Positions 29,811-39,335 of a stretch of DNA of 64,000 bases are shown here, piece by piece. The first letter of the stretch is position 1; each line of letters begins with the position of its first letter. Where the stretch lies: positions 7,688,001 to 7,752,000 of the forward strand of contig NZ_CP107928.1 of the NCBI RefSeq assembly GCF_036030735.1. Reading direction: 5' to 3'. The position numbers were made by a program, and so were the translations under genes. This DNA is from Streptomyces sp. NBC_00425. Lineage in GTDB: Bacteria; Actinomycetota; Actinomycetes; Streptomycetales; Streptomycetaceae. Under the pieces are notes generated by a model. The model was not told the DNA's origin. It did not search any database and was given only the letters and a program-made list of their open reading frames with translations.

Positions 29811-29918
29811 CGCGCAGTTCCCCGCGCCCTTCGCGCAGTTCCCCGCGCCCCTGGGGGGTCGGCCTGCGTGGGCGGGTGCGGGTCGGCCGGGGTTTGTCGC
29901 GCAGTTCCCCGCGCCCCT
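29811..29918 (+). repeat. Three copies of a Streptomyces intergenic repeat
   Basis: CGCGCAGTTCCCCGCGCCC occurs at 29811-29829, 29832-29850 and 29898-29916 in the convergent gap between argR and apbE; copies 2 and 3 continue with CT and a run of G. The spacers are G-rich (GGGGGTCGG). The same core is found once at 7149-7168. Each copy can fold on its terminal GCGC ends, and the cluster may end both transcripts. Confidence 0.85.
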
Positions 29919-29962
29919 GGGGGTCGGTCTTGGGGGCAGGGGTCCGCGTTTCGGGGTTTGGG

Positions 29963-30763
29963 TCAGCCCAGGCGGGATGCCAAGCCGCCCGTGCAGCGGA
30001 CCTCGTCGCCTGCCGTGATGAGTAAGGCCTCGACGTCCGGGAGGGACTCCAGCCAGACAAGTGCCTCCCGCGAGCCCATCGCGAAGGCCGCGGTGGCCCA
30101 GCAGTCCGCCCAGGTCAGCCGGGGTGTCACCACCGTCACGGCGACCAGGTCGGTCACCGCGGAGCGGCCCGTGCGCGGGTCCACGATGTGGGCGCCGCGC
30201 TCCGACGTCCCGGAGGTCGCCACCGCCAGCTCGTCCGCGCCCGCCGCCGAGACCACCGCCGCGAGCCCGCCGGGACGCAGCGGGTCGGAGACGCCGACCC
30301 GCCACGGCCGCTCGGAGCCGGGGACGCCGAGCAGCTGCACGTCTCCGCCGCCGTTGACGCTCACCCCGCTCACGCCCGCCGCCGCGATCAGCCGGGCCGC
30401 GCGCTCGGCGGCCCAGCCCTTCACGATGCCCGTCGGGTCGAGGCGGCCCTGGTAGCGCATGCTGAACCAGCCGTCGCTCGTCCGCTCCGCCTCGGCGCCC
30501 AGCTCCAGTACCTCGGCCACCTCGGGGTCGCACTCCTCGAGCGTCAGCTCGCCGCGCGCCAGCCGGGAGACCTGGCTGTCCTCGCGGTAGGTGCTGAACA
30601 CCTCGTTCACCCGGTGCAGCGAGGCGATCGCCTCGTCCAGCGCCGCCCGCACCGCATCGGCGTCGCCGCCGCGGACGTCGAACGAGAAGACGGTCCCCAT
30701 GACCTCTTCCGCGTGTCGCACCACCGCCGGGGCCGCCGCCGACTCGGCCACCGTGTCAGACAC
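29963..30763 (-). CDS. apbE: FAD:protein FMN transferase
   Basis: 266 residues, ApbE fold: VMGTVFSFDVRG, NEVFSTYREDSQVSRLARGE, LDPTGIVKGWAAERAARL, GVSVNGGGDVQLLG, HIVDPRTGRSAVTDLVAVTV, WADCWATAAFAMG. It transfers FMN from FAD onto a Thr of target proteins with Mg2+. No signal peptide or lipobox is visible, so it should modify its target before export. It starts with GTG inside the end of the upstream gene (8-base overlap GTGTCTGA at 30756-30763); the obvious target is that gene's triple FMN-binding product. Confidence 0.95.
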   Translation of the reverse strand: MSDTVAESAAAPAVVRHAEEVMGTVFSFDVRGGDADAVRAALDEAIASLHRVNEVFSTYREDSQVSRLARGELTLEECDPEVAEVLELGAEAERTSDGWFSMRYQGRLDPTGIVKGWAAERAARLIAAAGVSGVSVNGGGDVQLLGVPGSERPWRVGVSDPLRPGGLAAVVSAAGADELAVATSGTSERGAHIVDPRTGRSAVTDLVAVTVVTPRLTWADCWATAAFAMGSREALVWLESLPDVEALLITAGDEVRCTGGLASRLG

Positions 30764-31874
30764 CGGCCTTGTCCAGTGCGGACTGCAGGGACTTCTTGTA
30801 GCCCTCGCTGGTGTAGGTGGCGCCGGAGACGGAGTCGATGTCGGCGCTGCCGGCGGCGACGGCCTCCTGGTTGAGCTTGGGGACGGAGAGCTGGGTCTTC
30901 TGGTCGCTGGTGCCGCCCTTGGGCGCCTGTACGGCCTCGGCCTTGGTGATCTTGCCGGCGGCCACCGTGATGCGGACCTGCACCGGCCCGTACTGCGTCT
31001 GCTCGACGCTGCCGGTGACGGTCTTGGCCTGCGCGGCGCCGGCGGAGCCCGAGGAACCCGCGGACGAGCCGGACGCGGAACCGCCCGCGTTCCCGGAGCC
31101 CGACGGCGATCCCTTGCCCGCCTTCGCCTTGTCCAGTGCGGACTGCAGGGACTTCTTGTAGCCCTCGCTGGTGTAGGTGGCGCCGGAGACGGAGTCGATG
31201 TCGGCGCTGCCGGCGGCGACGGCCTCCTGGTTGAGCTTGGGGACGGAGAGCTGGGTCTTCTGGTCGCTGGTGCCGCCCTTGGGCGCCTGTACGGCCTCGG
31301 CCTTGGTGATCTTGCCGCCGGCCACCGTGATGCGGACCTGCACGGCTCCGTACTGGGTCTGTGCGGCGTCCCCGGTGAACGTGCCGGCGGCCTGCGCGCT
31401 CCCGGAGCCCTGGGAGGCCCCGGCGCTCGCGTTCGCCTTGTCGATCGCGGACTGCAGCGACTTCTTGTAGCCCTCGCTGGTGTAGGTGGCGCCGGACACC
31501 GTGTCGATGTTCGCGCTCTGCCGGGCGACCACCGCGGCGTTCAGCTTGGGGACGGCCAGCTCGGTCTTCTGGGTGCTGGTGCCGCCCTTGGGGGCCTGAA
31601 CGGCCTCCGCCTTGGTGATCTTGTTCTCGACGACGGTGATACGGACCTGCACGGCCCCGTACTGGGTCTGCGCCGCGTCACCGGTCATCGTTCCCGACAC
31701 GACCGCGCCCGCGCCGCCCTGGGCGGCCTCCTGCGCCGCAGCGCCGGCGCCCGCCCCGGCCGCCTGCGCGGCGCCCGGGTCGGACGACGGTTTCAGCGAC
31801 AGCAGCAGCACGACCCCGGACACGGTGGCGGCGGTGGCCAGCACGACCCGCCGAAGCGGGTGACTCTTCCTCAT
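30756..31874 (-). CDS. Exported protein with three tandem FMN-binding domains
   Basis: 372 residues. An N-terminal signal anchor (residues 9-27) and an Ala/Gly linker precede three FMN_bind domains at about 62-145, 167-250 and 285-372. Each ends in a flavinylation motif SGATYTS (acceptor Thr130, Thr233, Thr353), so up to three FMN could be attached covalently. Linkers are Gly/Ser/Ala-rich. Domains 2 and 3 are almost identical in DNA (see repeats). It lies between the membrane reductase gene and apbE in one operon and probably passes electrons across the outer face of the membrane. ATG at 31874 with AGGAGCTCAGGAAGCG upstream. Confidence 0.93.
   Translation of the reverse strand: MRKSHPLRRVVLATAATVSGVVLLLSLKPSSDPGAAQAAGAGAGAAAQEAAQGGAGAVVSGTMTGDAAQTQYGAVQVRITVVENKITKAEAVQAPKGGTSTQKTELAVPKLNAAVVARQSANIDTVSGATYTSEGYKKSLQSAIDKANASAGASQGSGSAQAAGTFTGDAAQTQYGAVQVRITVAGGKITKAEAVQAPKGGTSDQKTQLSVPKLNQEAVAAGSADIDSVSGATYTSEGYKKSLQSALDKAKAGKGSPSGSGNAGGSASGSSAGSSGSAGAAQAKTVTGSVEQTQYGPVQVRITVAAGKITKAEAVQAPKGGTSDQKTQLSVPKLNQEAVAAGSADIDSVSGATYTSEGYKKSLQSALDKAGV
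30767..30983 (-). repeat. Internal duplication, copy coding FMN domain 3
   Basis: The 217 bases match 31127-31343 (offset exactly 360) with one visible mismatch (30958 G, 31318 C). This means recent duplication or gene conversion of an FMN-binding domain. Confidence 0.9.
31127..31343 (-). repeat. Internal duplication, copy coding FMN domain 2
   Basis: Partner of 30767-30983. Domain 1 (31437-31680 region) is clearly diverged from both, so the third domain was added later than the first two. Confidence 0.9.
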
Positions 31875-31930
31875 CGCTTCCTGAGCTCCTGATTCCCTTT
31901 GGTGGCGAGGTTCCCGTGCGTACGGGTCGC

Positions 31931-33313
31931 TCACATCTCGAACGACTCGTGGTGGATGCGGCGGGCGGGAACCCCGGCGCCGCGCAGTGCCTCGTACACG
32001 CCCTGGGCGAAGCCGTTCGGCCCGCACATGAAGACGTCGTGGCTGTCGATGTCGGGGATCTTCCGCTGCAGGGACTCCGCCGAGATGTCGGGGCGCTCCC
32101 CGTCGGGGCTGTTGACGGCGTACATCAGCCGTGCCCCGCGCTCGTCGGCGATCTTCGCCAGCTCGTCCCACAGGGCGAGGTCCTGCGTGCTGTTGGCCCG
32201 GTACAGCAGGGTGATGTCGCCGGCCGCGCCCGGCAGCGTCTCGAACAGCGCCCGCATCGGCGTGATGCCGACTCCGCCGGCCACCAGCAGCACCTTGCCG
32301 CGGCTGCGCCGGGACGCCGTCATCGCGCCGTAGGGGCCCTCGGCCCACACCTTCGTGCCCGGGGTCAGCTCGCGCAGCGCCGCGCTGTGGTCGCCGATCG
32401 CCTTGACGGTGATCCGCAGAAGCTCCGGGCGGGGCGCCGCGGACAGCGAGTAGGGGTGGGAGCTCATGCGCATCCCCGGCGCCATGAACCGCCAGCGGAA
32501 GAACTGACCGGCCTCCGCGCCCATACGGTGCAGCTTGCGTCCGCCGATGAGCACCGACACGATGCCCGGCGTCTCCTCGATGACCGCCTCGACGTACAGG
32601 CGGTGGCGCAGGTTCAGCCGCACGGGGGTGATGATTCGGTACCAGACGACGAGCGCGGTGACCGAGCCGTACAGCGCGTACCAGGCGGTCTTCGCGGTCG
32701 GTTCGACGGCGAAGTCGTTGCCGGTGGTGATCTGGTGCCAGAACGTGAAGAACACGGCCGCGTACGTCATCAGGTGGATGTGGTACCAGGTGTCGTACGG
32801 CATCTTGCGCCGCACCGGGCCGATGGACACCACGCCGATGAGCAGCAGCAGACCGGTGCCGATGGCGGCCTTGCCCATGTCGGGCAGCTGGTTCACCGAG
32901 TCGACGGTCTGCGAGACGATGTCGCCGAGCGACTTCCCGGCCTGCAGCGCGTATCCCCACATGATGAGGAACACGTGCGCGAACGTCAGGCAGAGCGTGT
33001 ACCGGCCGCTCATCGCGTGCCAGCGGGCCACCCGGTCCGAGCCCACCCGGCGCTCCAGCGCCGGCACCCGGGCCATCTGCAGCACGACGAGCGCCATCAG
33101 GTACCCGGCGAGCAGGCCGGTGATCCGCCCCGCGTTGAGGATCTTGCTGTTGTCGTCCGCGATGTTGGGCGTGTTGTTCCACCAGAGCCACAGCACGCCC
33201 GCGGCTCCCGCCCAGACGGCGATCAACAGCGGCACGGCCGGGGAGCGGCGCGGACGGATGCGGCGCATCGTCTGGCGGCGGGCGGCACGGCCGCCGGCGA
33301 TCGTCGTGGTCAC
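31931..33313 (-). CDS. Ferric-reductase-like membrane flavocytochrome (haem b, FAD, NAD(P))
   Basis: 460 residues. A ferric-reductase-like transmembrane domain of about six helices (residues 27-235) has haem-ligand candidates His99, His113, His180 and His193. It is followed by a ferredoxin-reductase FAD domain (SHPYSLSAAP) and NAD(P) domain (LLVAGGVGITPMRALFETL, CGPNGFAQGVYEAL). It would move electrons from cytoplasmic NAD(P)H through FAD and two haems to the outside. GTG start at 33313 with GGAGG upstream. First gene of the cassette with the FMN protein (56 bases downstream) and apbE. Confidence 0.93.
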   Translation of the reverse strand: MTTTIAGGRAARRQTMRRIRPRRSPAVPLLIAVWAGAAGVLWLWWNNTPNIADDNSKILNAGRITGLLAGYLMALVVLQMARVPALERRVGSDRVARWHAMSGRYTLCLTFAHVFLIMWGYALQAGKSLGDIVSQTVDSVNQLPDMGKAAIGTGLLLLIGVVSIGPVRRKMPYDTWYHIHLMTYAAVFFTFWHQITTGNDFAVEPTAKTAWYALYGSVTALVVWYRIITPVRLNLRHRLYVEAVIEETPGIVSVLIGGRKLHRMGAEAGQFFRWRFMAPGMRMSSHPYSLSAAPRPELLRITVKAIGDHSAALRELTPGTKVWAEGPYGAMTASRRSRGKVLLVAGGVGITPMRALFETLPGAAGDITLLYRANSTQDLALWDELAKIADERGARLMYAVNSPDGERPDISAESLQRKIPDIDSHDVFMCGPNGFAQGVYEALRGAGVPARRIHHESFEM

Positions 33314-33456
33314 TGTTCCTCCGTGGGTGCGGACCCTTGGCCCTCAGATACGGGCCACGGGCGCGCAGCGTTCAGTCTCGGCGAGAGTCCGCGTGGAGGG
33401 CCGCCGACGGACGTGACCCCCGGTAACCGGTGCTGGAGGGGGGAGCTCCGCCCGGC

Positions 33457-34194
33457 TCAGTACCGCGTGATCGCCGTCCGTCCGCTCGCCGTGCCGATCG
33501 CGATGTGCGGCCGCTTCTCCGGCCGGGCCCACGCGAGCAGCCGTCGCATCGCCCCGGCCGGCACCGACACGCACCCCGCCGTCGCACCGCGCCCGTCCAC
33601 GTGCAGAAAGATCCCCGCGCCGCGATTGCGCACCGGCTTGCGGTAGTTGAAGCCGATGACCAGGGCGTGCGCGTACTGCGCGCGGTAGCCGACCAGGTGC
33701 TCGGACTCGCCGGCCCGGCAGTCGGCCGGCCGTGGCTCGGTCCACCGGTTGTAGGCGCGGGAGGCGTTGTCCTGGCACCACCAGGAGTCCTCGCGGACCG
33801 GACGGTACGGGTACGACGTCCCGCGGGGCGGCGGCTGGAGGCCGAAGGCGAAGGGGAGGTCGTACAGGCCCGTCGGCGTCGTGTTCGTGCCCTGCCGGCG
33901 TGCGGCGCCCTCGACGAGTCCCTTCGCGCCGAACCGGGCGGGAGCGGAACCGGACCGCACCCATCGCCCGTTCCGCAGGTCCCACCAGGAGACGACGCCC
34001 GTGGTGGAGCCGGTTCTCGACGCCAGGGCGGTGATCAGCTGGGCGCCGGGGCCCGGGTCCGCCAGCAGGGCGGGCAGGGGCGCGTCACGCGGCGCCGGCG
34101 CCCCTGGGGGCGGGACCGCCCCGGAGCCGGGGGCCGCGCCGAGCGCGAACAGGGAGGCGACGACGAGGCCGGCGGCGGCGACACGAGGAGACAT
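33457..34194 (-). CDS. Secreted L,D-transpeptidase (YkuD) family protein
   Basis: 245 residues with a signal peptide (1-25) and a C-terminal YkuD-like domain whose active site reads HVDGRGATAGCVSVP: the catalytic His and Cys are kept but the usual SHGC is TAGC. A Trp/Cys-containing segment precedes it (EDSWWCQDNASRAYNRW). Such proteins cross-link or modify peptidoglycan; this variant is widespread in actinomycetes as far as I know. Separated by 143 bases from the reductase gene downstream. Confidence 0.87.
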   Translation of the reverse strand: MSPRVAAAGLVVASLFALGAAPGSGAVPPPGAPAPRDAPLPALLADPGPGAQLITALASRTGSTTGVVSWWDLRNGRWVRSGSAPARFGAKGLVEGAARRQGTNTTPTGLYDLPFAFGLQPPPRGTSYPYRPVREDSWWCQDNASRAYNRWTEPRPADCRAGESEHLVGYRAQYAHALVIGFNYRKPVRNRGAGIFLHVDGRGATAGCVSVPAGAMRRLLAWARPEKRPHIAIGTASGRTAITRY

Positions 34195-34251
34195 GCGACG
34201 ACGCTAAGGGCGCGCGTCGTCGCCGGCAGTCCGGGACGGTCCGACCGTGCG

Positions 34252-34860
34252 TCAGACCGGCGGCCGCGGCGGCGGAGTCCGCAACGGCGGGAGCGGCAGC
34301 GGCAGACCGGGCAGTCCGTCGAGGCTCGTGGCGATGTGGTCCTTCTTCGCGAAGTACGCGTCGAGCGAGACGTCGTCCTCCCGGGCGAAGCGTCTGCCGT
34401 GCAGCTCGCGGTCCTCGTCGTAGGTCATGAAGGGCACCGCGTATCCGCAGGTGTCCCGGACGAGTTCGGCGTGCACCACGATGATCGCGCGCAGTCCGTG
34501 CGCGCTCGGGTCGATGTCCGGGAAGCGGTCCACGAGCTCGCCGAAGCGTGGGTCGTCACGGAAGACCGGCTCGCCCCGGCCATGCACCCGCACGATGTTC
34601 GGAGGCCCTTGGAAGGCGCACCACATCAGGGTGATCCGGCCGTTCTCCCGCAGGTGCGCGACGGTCTCGGCGTTGGAGCCGGCGAAGTCGAGGTAGGCCA
34701 CGGTGTGCTCGTCGAGCACGGCGAACGAGCCCTTGAGGCCCTTGGGGGAGAGGTTGACCGTGCCGTCGCCGGACAGGGGCGCGGTCGCGGTGAAGAAGAG
34801 GGGCTGCTCCTCGATGAACGAACGGAGCCTTCCGTCTATGCGCTCGTGAGTCTTTCCCAT
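34252..34860 (-). CDS. Pyridoxamine 5'-phosphate oxidase family protein
   Basis: 202 residues with the split-barrel FMN-binding fold: QPLFFTATAPLSGDGTVNLSPKGL, YLDFAGSNAETVAHLRENGRITLMWCAF, GPPNIVRVHGRGEPVF. Probably an F420- or FMN-dependent oxidoreductase; true PNPOx residues are not evident. The C-terminus is Pro-rich. ATG at 34860. Confidence 0.88.
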   Translation of the reverse strand: MGKTHERIDGRLRSFIEEQPLFFTATAPLSGDGTVNLSPKGLKGSFAVLDEHTVAYLDFAGSNAETVAHLRENGRITLMWCAFQGPPNIVRVHGRGEPVFRDDPRFGELVDRFPDIDPSAHGLRAIIVVHAELVRDTCGYAVPFMTYDEDRELHGRRFAREDDVSLDAYFAKKDHIATSLDGLPGLPLPLPPLRTPPPRPPV

Positions 34861-34939
34861 GGTCGGAAGTATCCGGGAAAGTACTTCGCGCGTCTAAGGA
34901 AATACGGGATCTCCCCGGTTCGACGCGCGTGCGCGCGCC

Positions 34940-34982
34940 GCGGCGGCCGCCCCGATCGGTACTGTCCCGGGGCGGCCGCCGC
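34940..34982 (-). terminator. Terminator of the two-repeat secreted protein gene
   Basis: A perfect 15-bp stem GCGGCGGCCGCCCCG (34940-34954) / CGGGGCGGCCGCCGC (34968-34982) with a 13-base loop, ten bases past the stop codon on the minus strand. Confidence 0.85.
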
Positions 34983-34992
34983 ACCTGTCAGC

Positions 34993-35895
34993 TCACTTGT
35001 TCAGCTTGCAGGCGGCGAGGACGTTCAGACCCTGCGGCTTGGTGCCCTGACGGCCGATCGAGATGGCGATGCGGTCGATCGTGGACTCGCGCTTGCCCTG
35101 CAGCGGGCCGAGGATCGCGTTCTGCACGAAGTTGGGGCCGCCCTGGCCGACGGTGTTCTGGAGGCGGGTGTTGGCCTCGTTGATCTGCGTCTGGAGGAGG
35201 GCGAGGTTGCGGTCGACCTCGGCCTTGGCGGTGGCGGGGATCGCGGGCAGCTGCGAGGCCACGTCCGGGCAGCTGATCGTGCCGACGCCGTTGGCGTTAC
35301 CCGCGTTACCCGTGTTTCCGGCGTTACCCGCGTTTCCGTTGTTGCCCGCGTTTCCCTTGTTCCCGGCGTTCGCGTTGTTCCCGGCGTTCGCGTTGTTTCC
35401 GTTGTTGCCCGCGTTGCCGGCCGCGCCGCCGTTGTTCGCCGCGCCGCCCGCGTTCAGCGCGCAGCCGGCGAGGGCGTTCAGGCCCTGCGGCTTGGTGCCC
35501 TTGCGGCCGATGGAGATGGCGATGCGGTCGATCGTCGAGACGCGCTTGTCCTTCAGCGGGCCGAGGATCGCGTTCTGCACGAAGTTGGGGCCGCCCTGGC
35601 CGACGGTGTTCTGGAGGCGGGTGTTGGCCTCGTTGATCTGCGTCTGGAGGAGGGCGAGGTTGCGGTCGACCTCGGCCTTGGCGGTGGCGGGGATCGCGGG
35701 CAGCTGCGAGGCCACGTCCGGGCAGGTGATCGTGCCGGGACCGGCGGCCAGCGTCTGGGCGTTGGTCGCAGCGCCCTTGGACGACTCCCCGGCGAGCGCG
35801 GAGTTCACGACCACCGCACCGGTCAGGGCCAGAGCGGCGGCCGCGCCGATGACGACCACACGACGCTTGTTGTACTTCGGAAGAGCCCTGGACAT
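34993..35895 (-). CDS. Secreted protein with two near-identical domains and an Asn/Gly/Ala spacer
   Basis: 300 residues. Signal peptide (1-36). Two copies of an about 90-residue domain (56-146 and 207-297) start CPDVASQLPAIPATAKAEVD and each has one Cys pair spaced 87 residues (58/145 and 209/296), suggesting a disulfide per domain. Between them lies a 58-residue spacer built only from Asn, Gly, Ala and few others (GNAGNNGNAGNAGNTGNAGN). I recognise no known domain. The domain has a helical core (RNLALLQTQINEANTRLQN) and an IDRIAISIGR segment. ATG at 35895 (MSRALPKYNKRRVV). Confidence 0.88.
   Translation of the reverse strand: MSRALPKYNKRRVVVIGAAAALALTGAVVVNSALAGESSKGAATNAQTLAAGPGTITCPDVASQLPAIPATAKAEVDRNLALLQTQINEANTRLQNTVGQGGPNFVQNAILGPLKDKRVSTIDRIAISIGRKGTKPQGLNALAGCALNAGGAANNGGAAGNAGNNGNNANAGNNANAGNKGNAGNNGNAGNAGNTGNAGNANGVGTISCPDVASQLPAIPATAKAEVDRNLALLQTQINEANTRLQNTVGQGGPNFVQNAILGPLQGKRESTIDRIAISIGRQGTKPQGLNVLAACKLNK
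35101..35272 (-). repeat. 172-bp identical repeat, C-terminal domain copy
   Basis: Identical, base for base as far as I can read, to 35554-35725 (offset 453). Flanking parts of the domains differ slightly (QGKRES against KDKRVS). Confidence 0.9.
35554..35725 (-). repeat. 172-bp identical repeat, N-terminal domain copy
   Basis: Partner of 35101-35272 within the same secreted protein gene. Zero synonymous differences across the stretch point to very recent duplication or ongoing gene conversion. Confidence 0.9.
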
Positions 35896-36038
35896 GCGGT
35901 GCCTCACTTGGGTCAGGAGTGGGTTTGTTTGACGCGGCCGGCGTTCAGCGGTGAGTACGGGCAAGCGGTTGCCGTTGTTCAAGGCATCTTCAAAAAGTCT
36001 TCGCAACTCGCCCGGGCCGACGCTCCGGCCACGCCGGA

Positions 36039-36074
36039 TTGACGAATCATGCAGAGCTCTGCATAATCATGCAG
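36039..36074 (+). promoter_or_regulatory. argH promoter with double ARG box
   Basis: -35 TTGACG (36039-36044), 17-base spacer, -10 CATAAT (36062-36067). A perfect 16-bp palindrome ATGCAGAGCTCTGCAT (36049-36064) fills the spacer and overlaps a second dyad TGCATAATCATGCA (36061-36074 region) covering the -10. ArgR should repress argH here, linking it to the argCJBDR operon. Confidence 0.85.
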
Positions 36075-36094
36075 GTCGGAGAATGCAGCGGTGA

Positions 36095-37534
<1,440 letters not shown>

Positions 37535-37723
37535 CACCGGCGGGGCGCGGGGGCCGCGCCGGTCGTGGCGCACTCGCGCGGGCGGGAGCGTCCGCGAGGC
37601 GCCCCGCCCGCGCGGACGTTCCACACTCCCGCAACACCCCGCACACCCCGGACGCCGAAGGCAACGCCGTCGCGGGTTACGTTGGTCGTCAGCCGTACCG
37701 GAGCCGACCGAACGGAGCCCGCG

Positions 37724-38695
37724 ATGCCCTTCGCCCGCCTCGCTTCAGCGACCACCCCCACCTGTCACATCGGCTTCGGACTCGCCGCCGTCGGCCGCCC
37801 CGGCTACATCGACCTCGGCCGTGACCGGGACCTCCCGCAGGACCGCAGCGTCGAGGCACTCCGCGCCCGGACGCACGAACTCCTGGACGCCGCCTACGCC
37901 CAGGGCGTCCGCTACTTCGACGCGGCCCGCTCCTACGGCCGCTCCGAGGAGTTCCTCGCGGGCTGGCTCGCCGCCCACCCCGAGGTCGACGACGCCGTCG
38001 TGGGCAGCAAATGGGGGTACACCTACACGGCCGACTGGTCGACGGACGCGCAGACGCACGAGGTCAAGGACCACGGCCTCGCCACCTACGAGCGTCAGCG
38101 CCGGGAGACGGACGGCCTGCTCGGCGACCGGCTCGACCTCTACCAGATCCACTCGGTGACCCCGGACAGCCCGGCCCTCACCGACAAGGAACTGCACGCG
38201 AAACTGGCGGAGGCCGCAGCGCGCGGCCGCACGGTCGGCTTCTCCACCAGCGGCCCCGCCCAGGCCGACGCCATCCGCGCCGCGCTCGCCGTGACGGTCG
38301 ACGGCGAGCCCCTCTTCCGCACCGTCCAGTCGACCTACAACCTCCTGGAGACCTCGGCCGGCCCGGCCCTCGCCGAGGCCCGCGAAGCCGGACTCACGGT
38401 GATCGTGAAGGAGGGCATGGCCAACGGTCGTCTCGCCGGTCCGGCCGCACCCGACGCCCTCGCGTCGGTGGCGCAGGAGACGGGTCTCGGCTGTGACGCC
38501 GTCGCGCTCGCGGTGATCCTGCGCCGGCCCTGGGCCGGCGTCGTCCTCTCCGGCGCGGCGACCACCGCCCAGCTCGCGTCCAACCTGCACGCCGCGGCCG
38601 TCGACCTCGACGACGGCCTGCTGGAGCGGCTGGCCGGGCTGTCGGAGGACCCGCAGGCCTACTGGGAGCGGCGCAGCCGACTGCCCTGGCACTGA
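37724..38695 (+). CDS. Aldo/keto reductase
   Basis: 323 residues, TIM-barrel AKR: catalytic residues in YFDAARSYGRSEEFLAGWL (Asp, Tyr), Lys in VVGSKWGYTY and His in LDLYQIHSV. NADPH-dependent reductase of unknown carbonyl substrate. ATG at 37724 follows GGAG (37716-37719). The open frame upstream lacks homology. Confidence 0.93.
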   Translation: MPFARLASATTPTCHIGFGLAAVGRPGYIDLGRDRDLPQDRSVEALRARTHELLDAAYAQGVRYFDAARSYGRSEEFLAGWLAAHPEVDDAVVGSKWGYTYTADWSTDAQTHEVKDHGLATYERQRRETDGLLGDRLDLYQIHSVTPDSPALTDKELHAKLAEAAARGRTVGFSTSGPAQADAIRAALAVTVDGEPLFRTVQSTYNLLETSAGPALAEAREAGLTVIVKEGMANGRLAGPAAPDALASVAQETGLGCDAVALAVILRRPWAGVVLSGAATTAQLASNLHAAAVDLDDGLLERLAGLSEDPQAYWERRSRLPWH

Positions 38696-38755
38696 GCCCG
38701 CGACGTCCGGCGGATCCTCGCCCGACCACCCCGGGTGAACCGCACACGCCCAGAT

Positions 38756-38793
38756 TGAGACAATGATGTCTCACATGGGTTACTCTTGTCTCA
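38756..38793 (+). promoter_or_regulatory. Operator and leaderless promoter of the tetR gene
   Basis: Inverted repeat TGAGAC-N6-GTCTCA (38756-38773) is followed by a third half-site TGTCTCA (38787-38793). A -10 TACTCT (38781-38786) ends six bases before the ATG at 38793, so the transcript is probably leaderless and self-repressed. Confidence 0.65.
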
Positions 38794-39335
38794 TGGCTGT
38801 CGACCGTGACCACGTGCTGCGCAGTGCCGCGACCCTGCTGACCCGAAAGTCCACCGCGACGATGGACGAGGTCGCCAGGGCGGCCGGGATCAGCCGGGCC
38901 ACGCTGCACCGTCACTTCGCCGGGCGCGACGCGCTCGTGCGCGCCCTGGAGTCCCTCGGCATCGCGGAGTGCGAGTCCGCTCTGGAGGCGGCCCGACCGG
39001 ACGAGGGCCCGGCGCCCGACGCCGTACGCCGGCTGGTGCGGGAGATCGAACCGGCGGCCGCCCTGCTCGCCTTCCTCTACACCGAGAACCAGCTGTTCGA
39101 GGGCGAGCAGCAGAATCCGGGCTGGACCAGGATCGACGAGCGCATCGCGGCCCTGTTCCGGCGTGGCCAGGCCGACGGCGAGTTCCGCATCGACCTCACC
39201 CCCGCCTGGCTCACCGAGGCGCTATACGGCCTGCTGGCCTCCGGCGCCTGGGCGGTCTCCGAGGGCCGGGTCGCCGGCAAGGACTTCACCCACATGATCA
39301 CCGAGCTGTTGCTCGGCGGCGCGCTGCGTCACTAG
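38793..39335 (+). CDS. TetR family transcriptional regulator
   Basis: 180 residues. N-terminal HTH (MDEVARAAGISRATLHRHFAGRDALVRAL) and a variable ligand-binding domain. Located 250 bases upstream of an MFS exporter gene on the same strand, so it probably controls efflux; the operator half-sites overlap its own promoter. ATG at 38793 is preferred to earlier in-frame ATGs since these lie in the operator. Confidence 0.92.
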   Translation: MAVDRDHVLRSAATLLTRKSTATMDEVARAAGISRATLHRHFAGRDALVRALESLGIAECESALEAARPDEGPAPDAVRRLVREIEPAAALLAFLYTENQLFEGEQQNPGWTRIDERIAALFRRGQADGEFRIDLTPAWLTEALYGLLASGAWAVSEGRVAGKDFTHMITELLLGGALRH

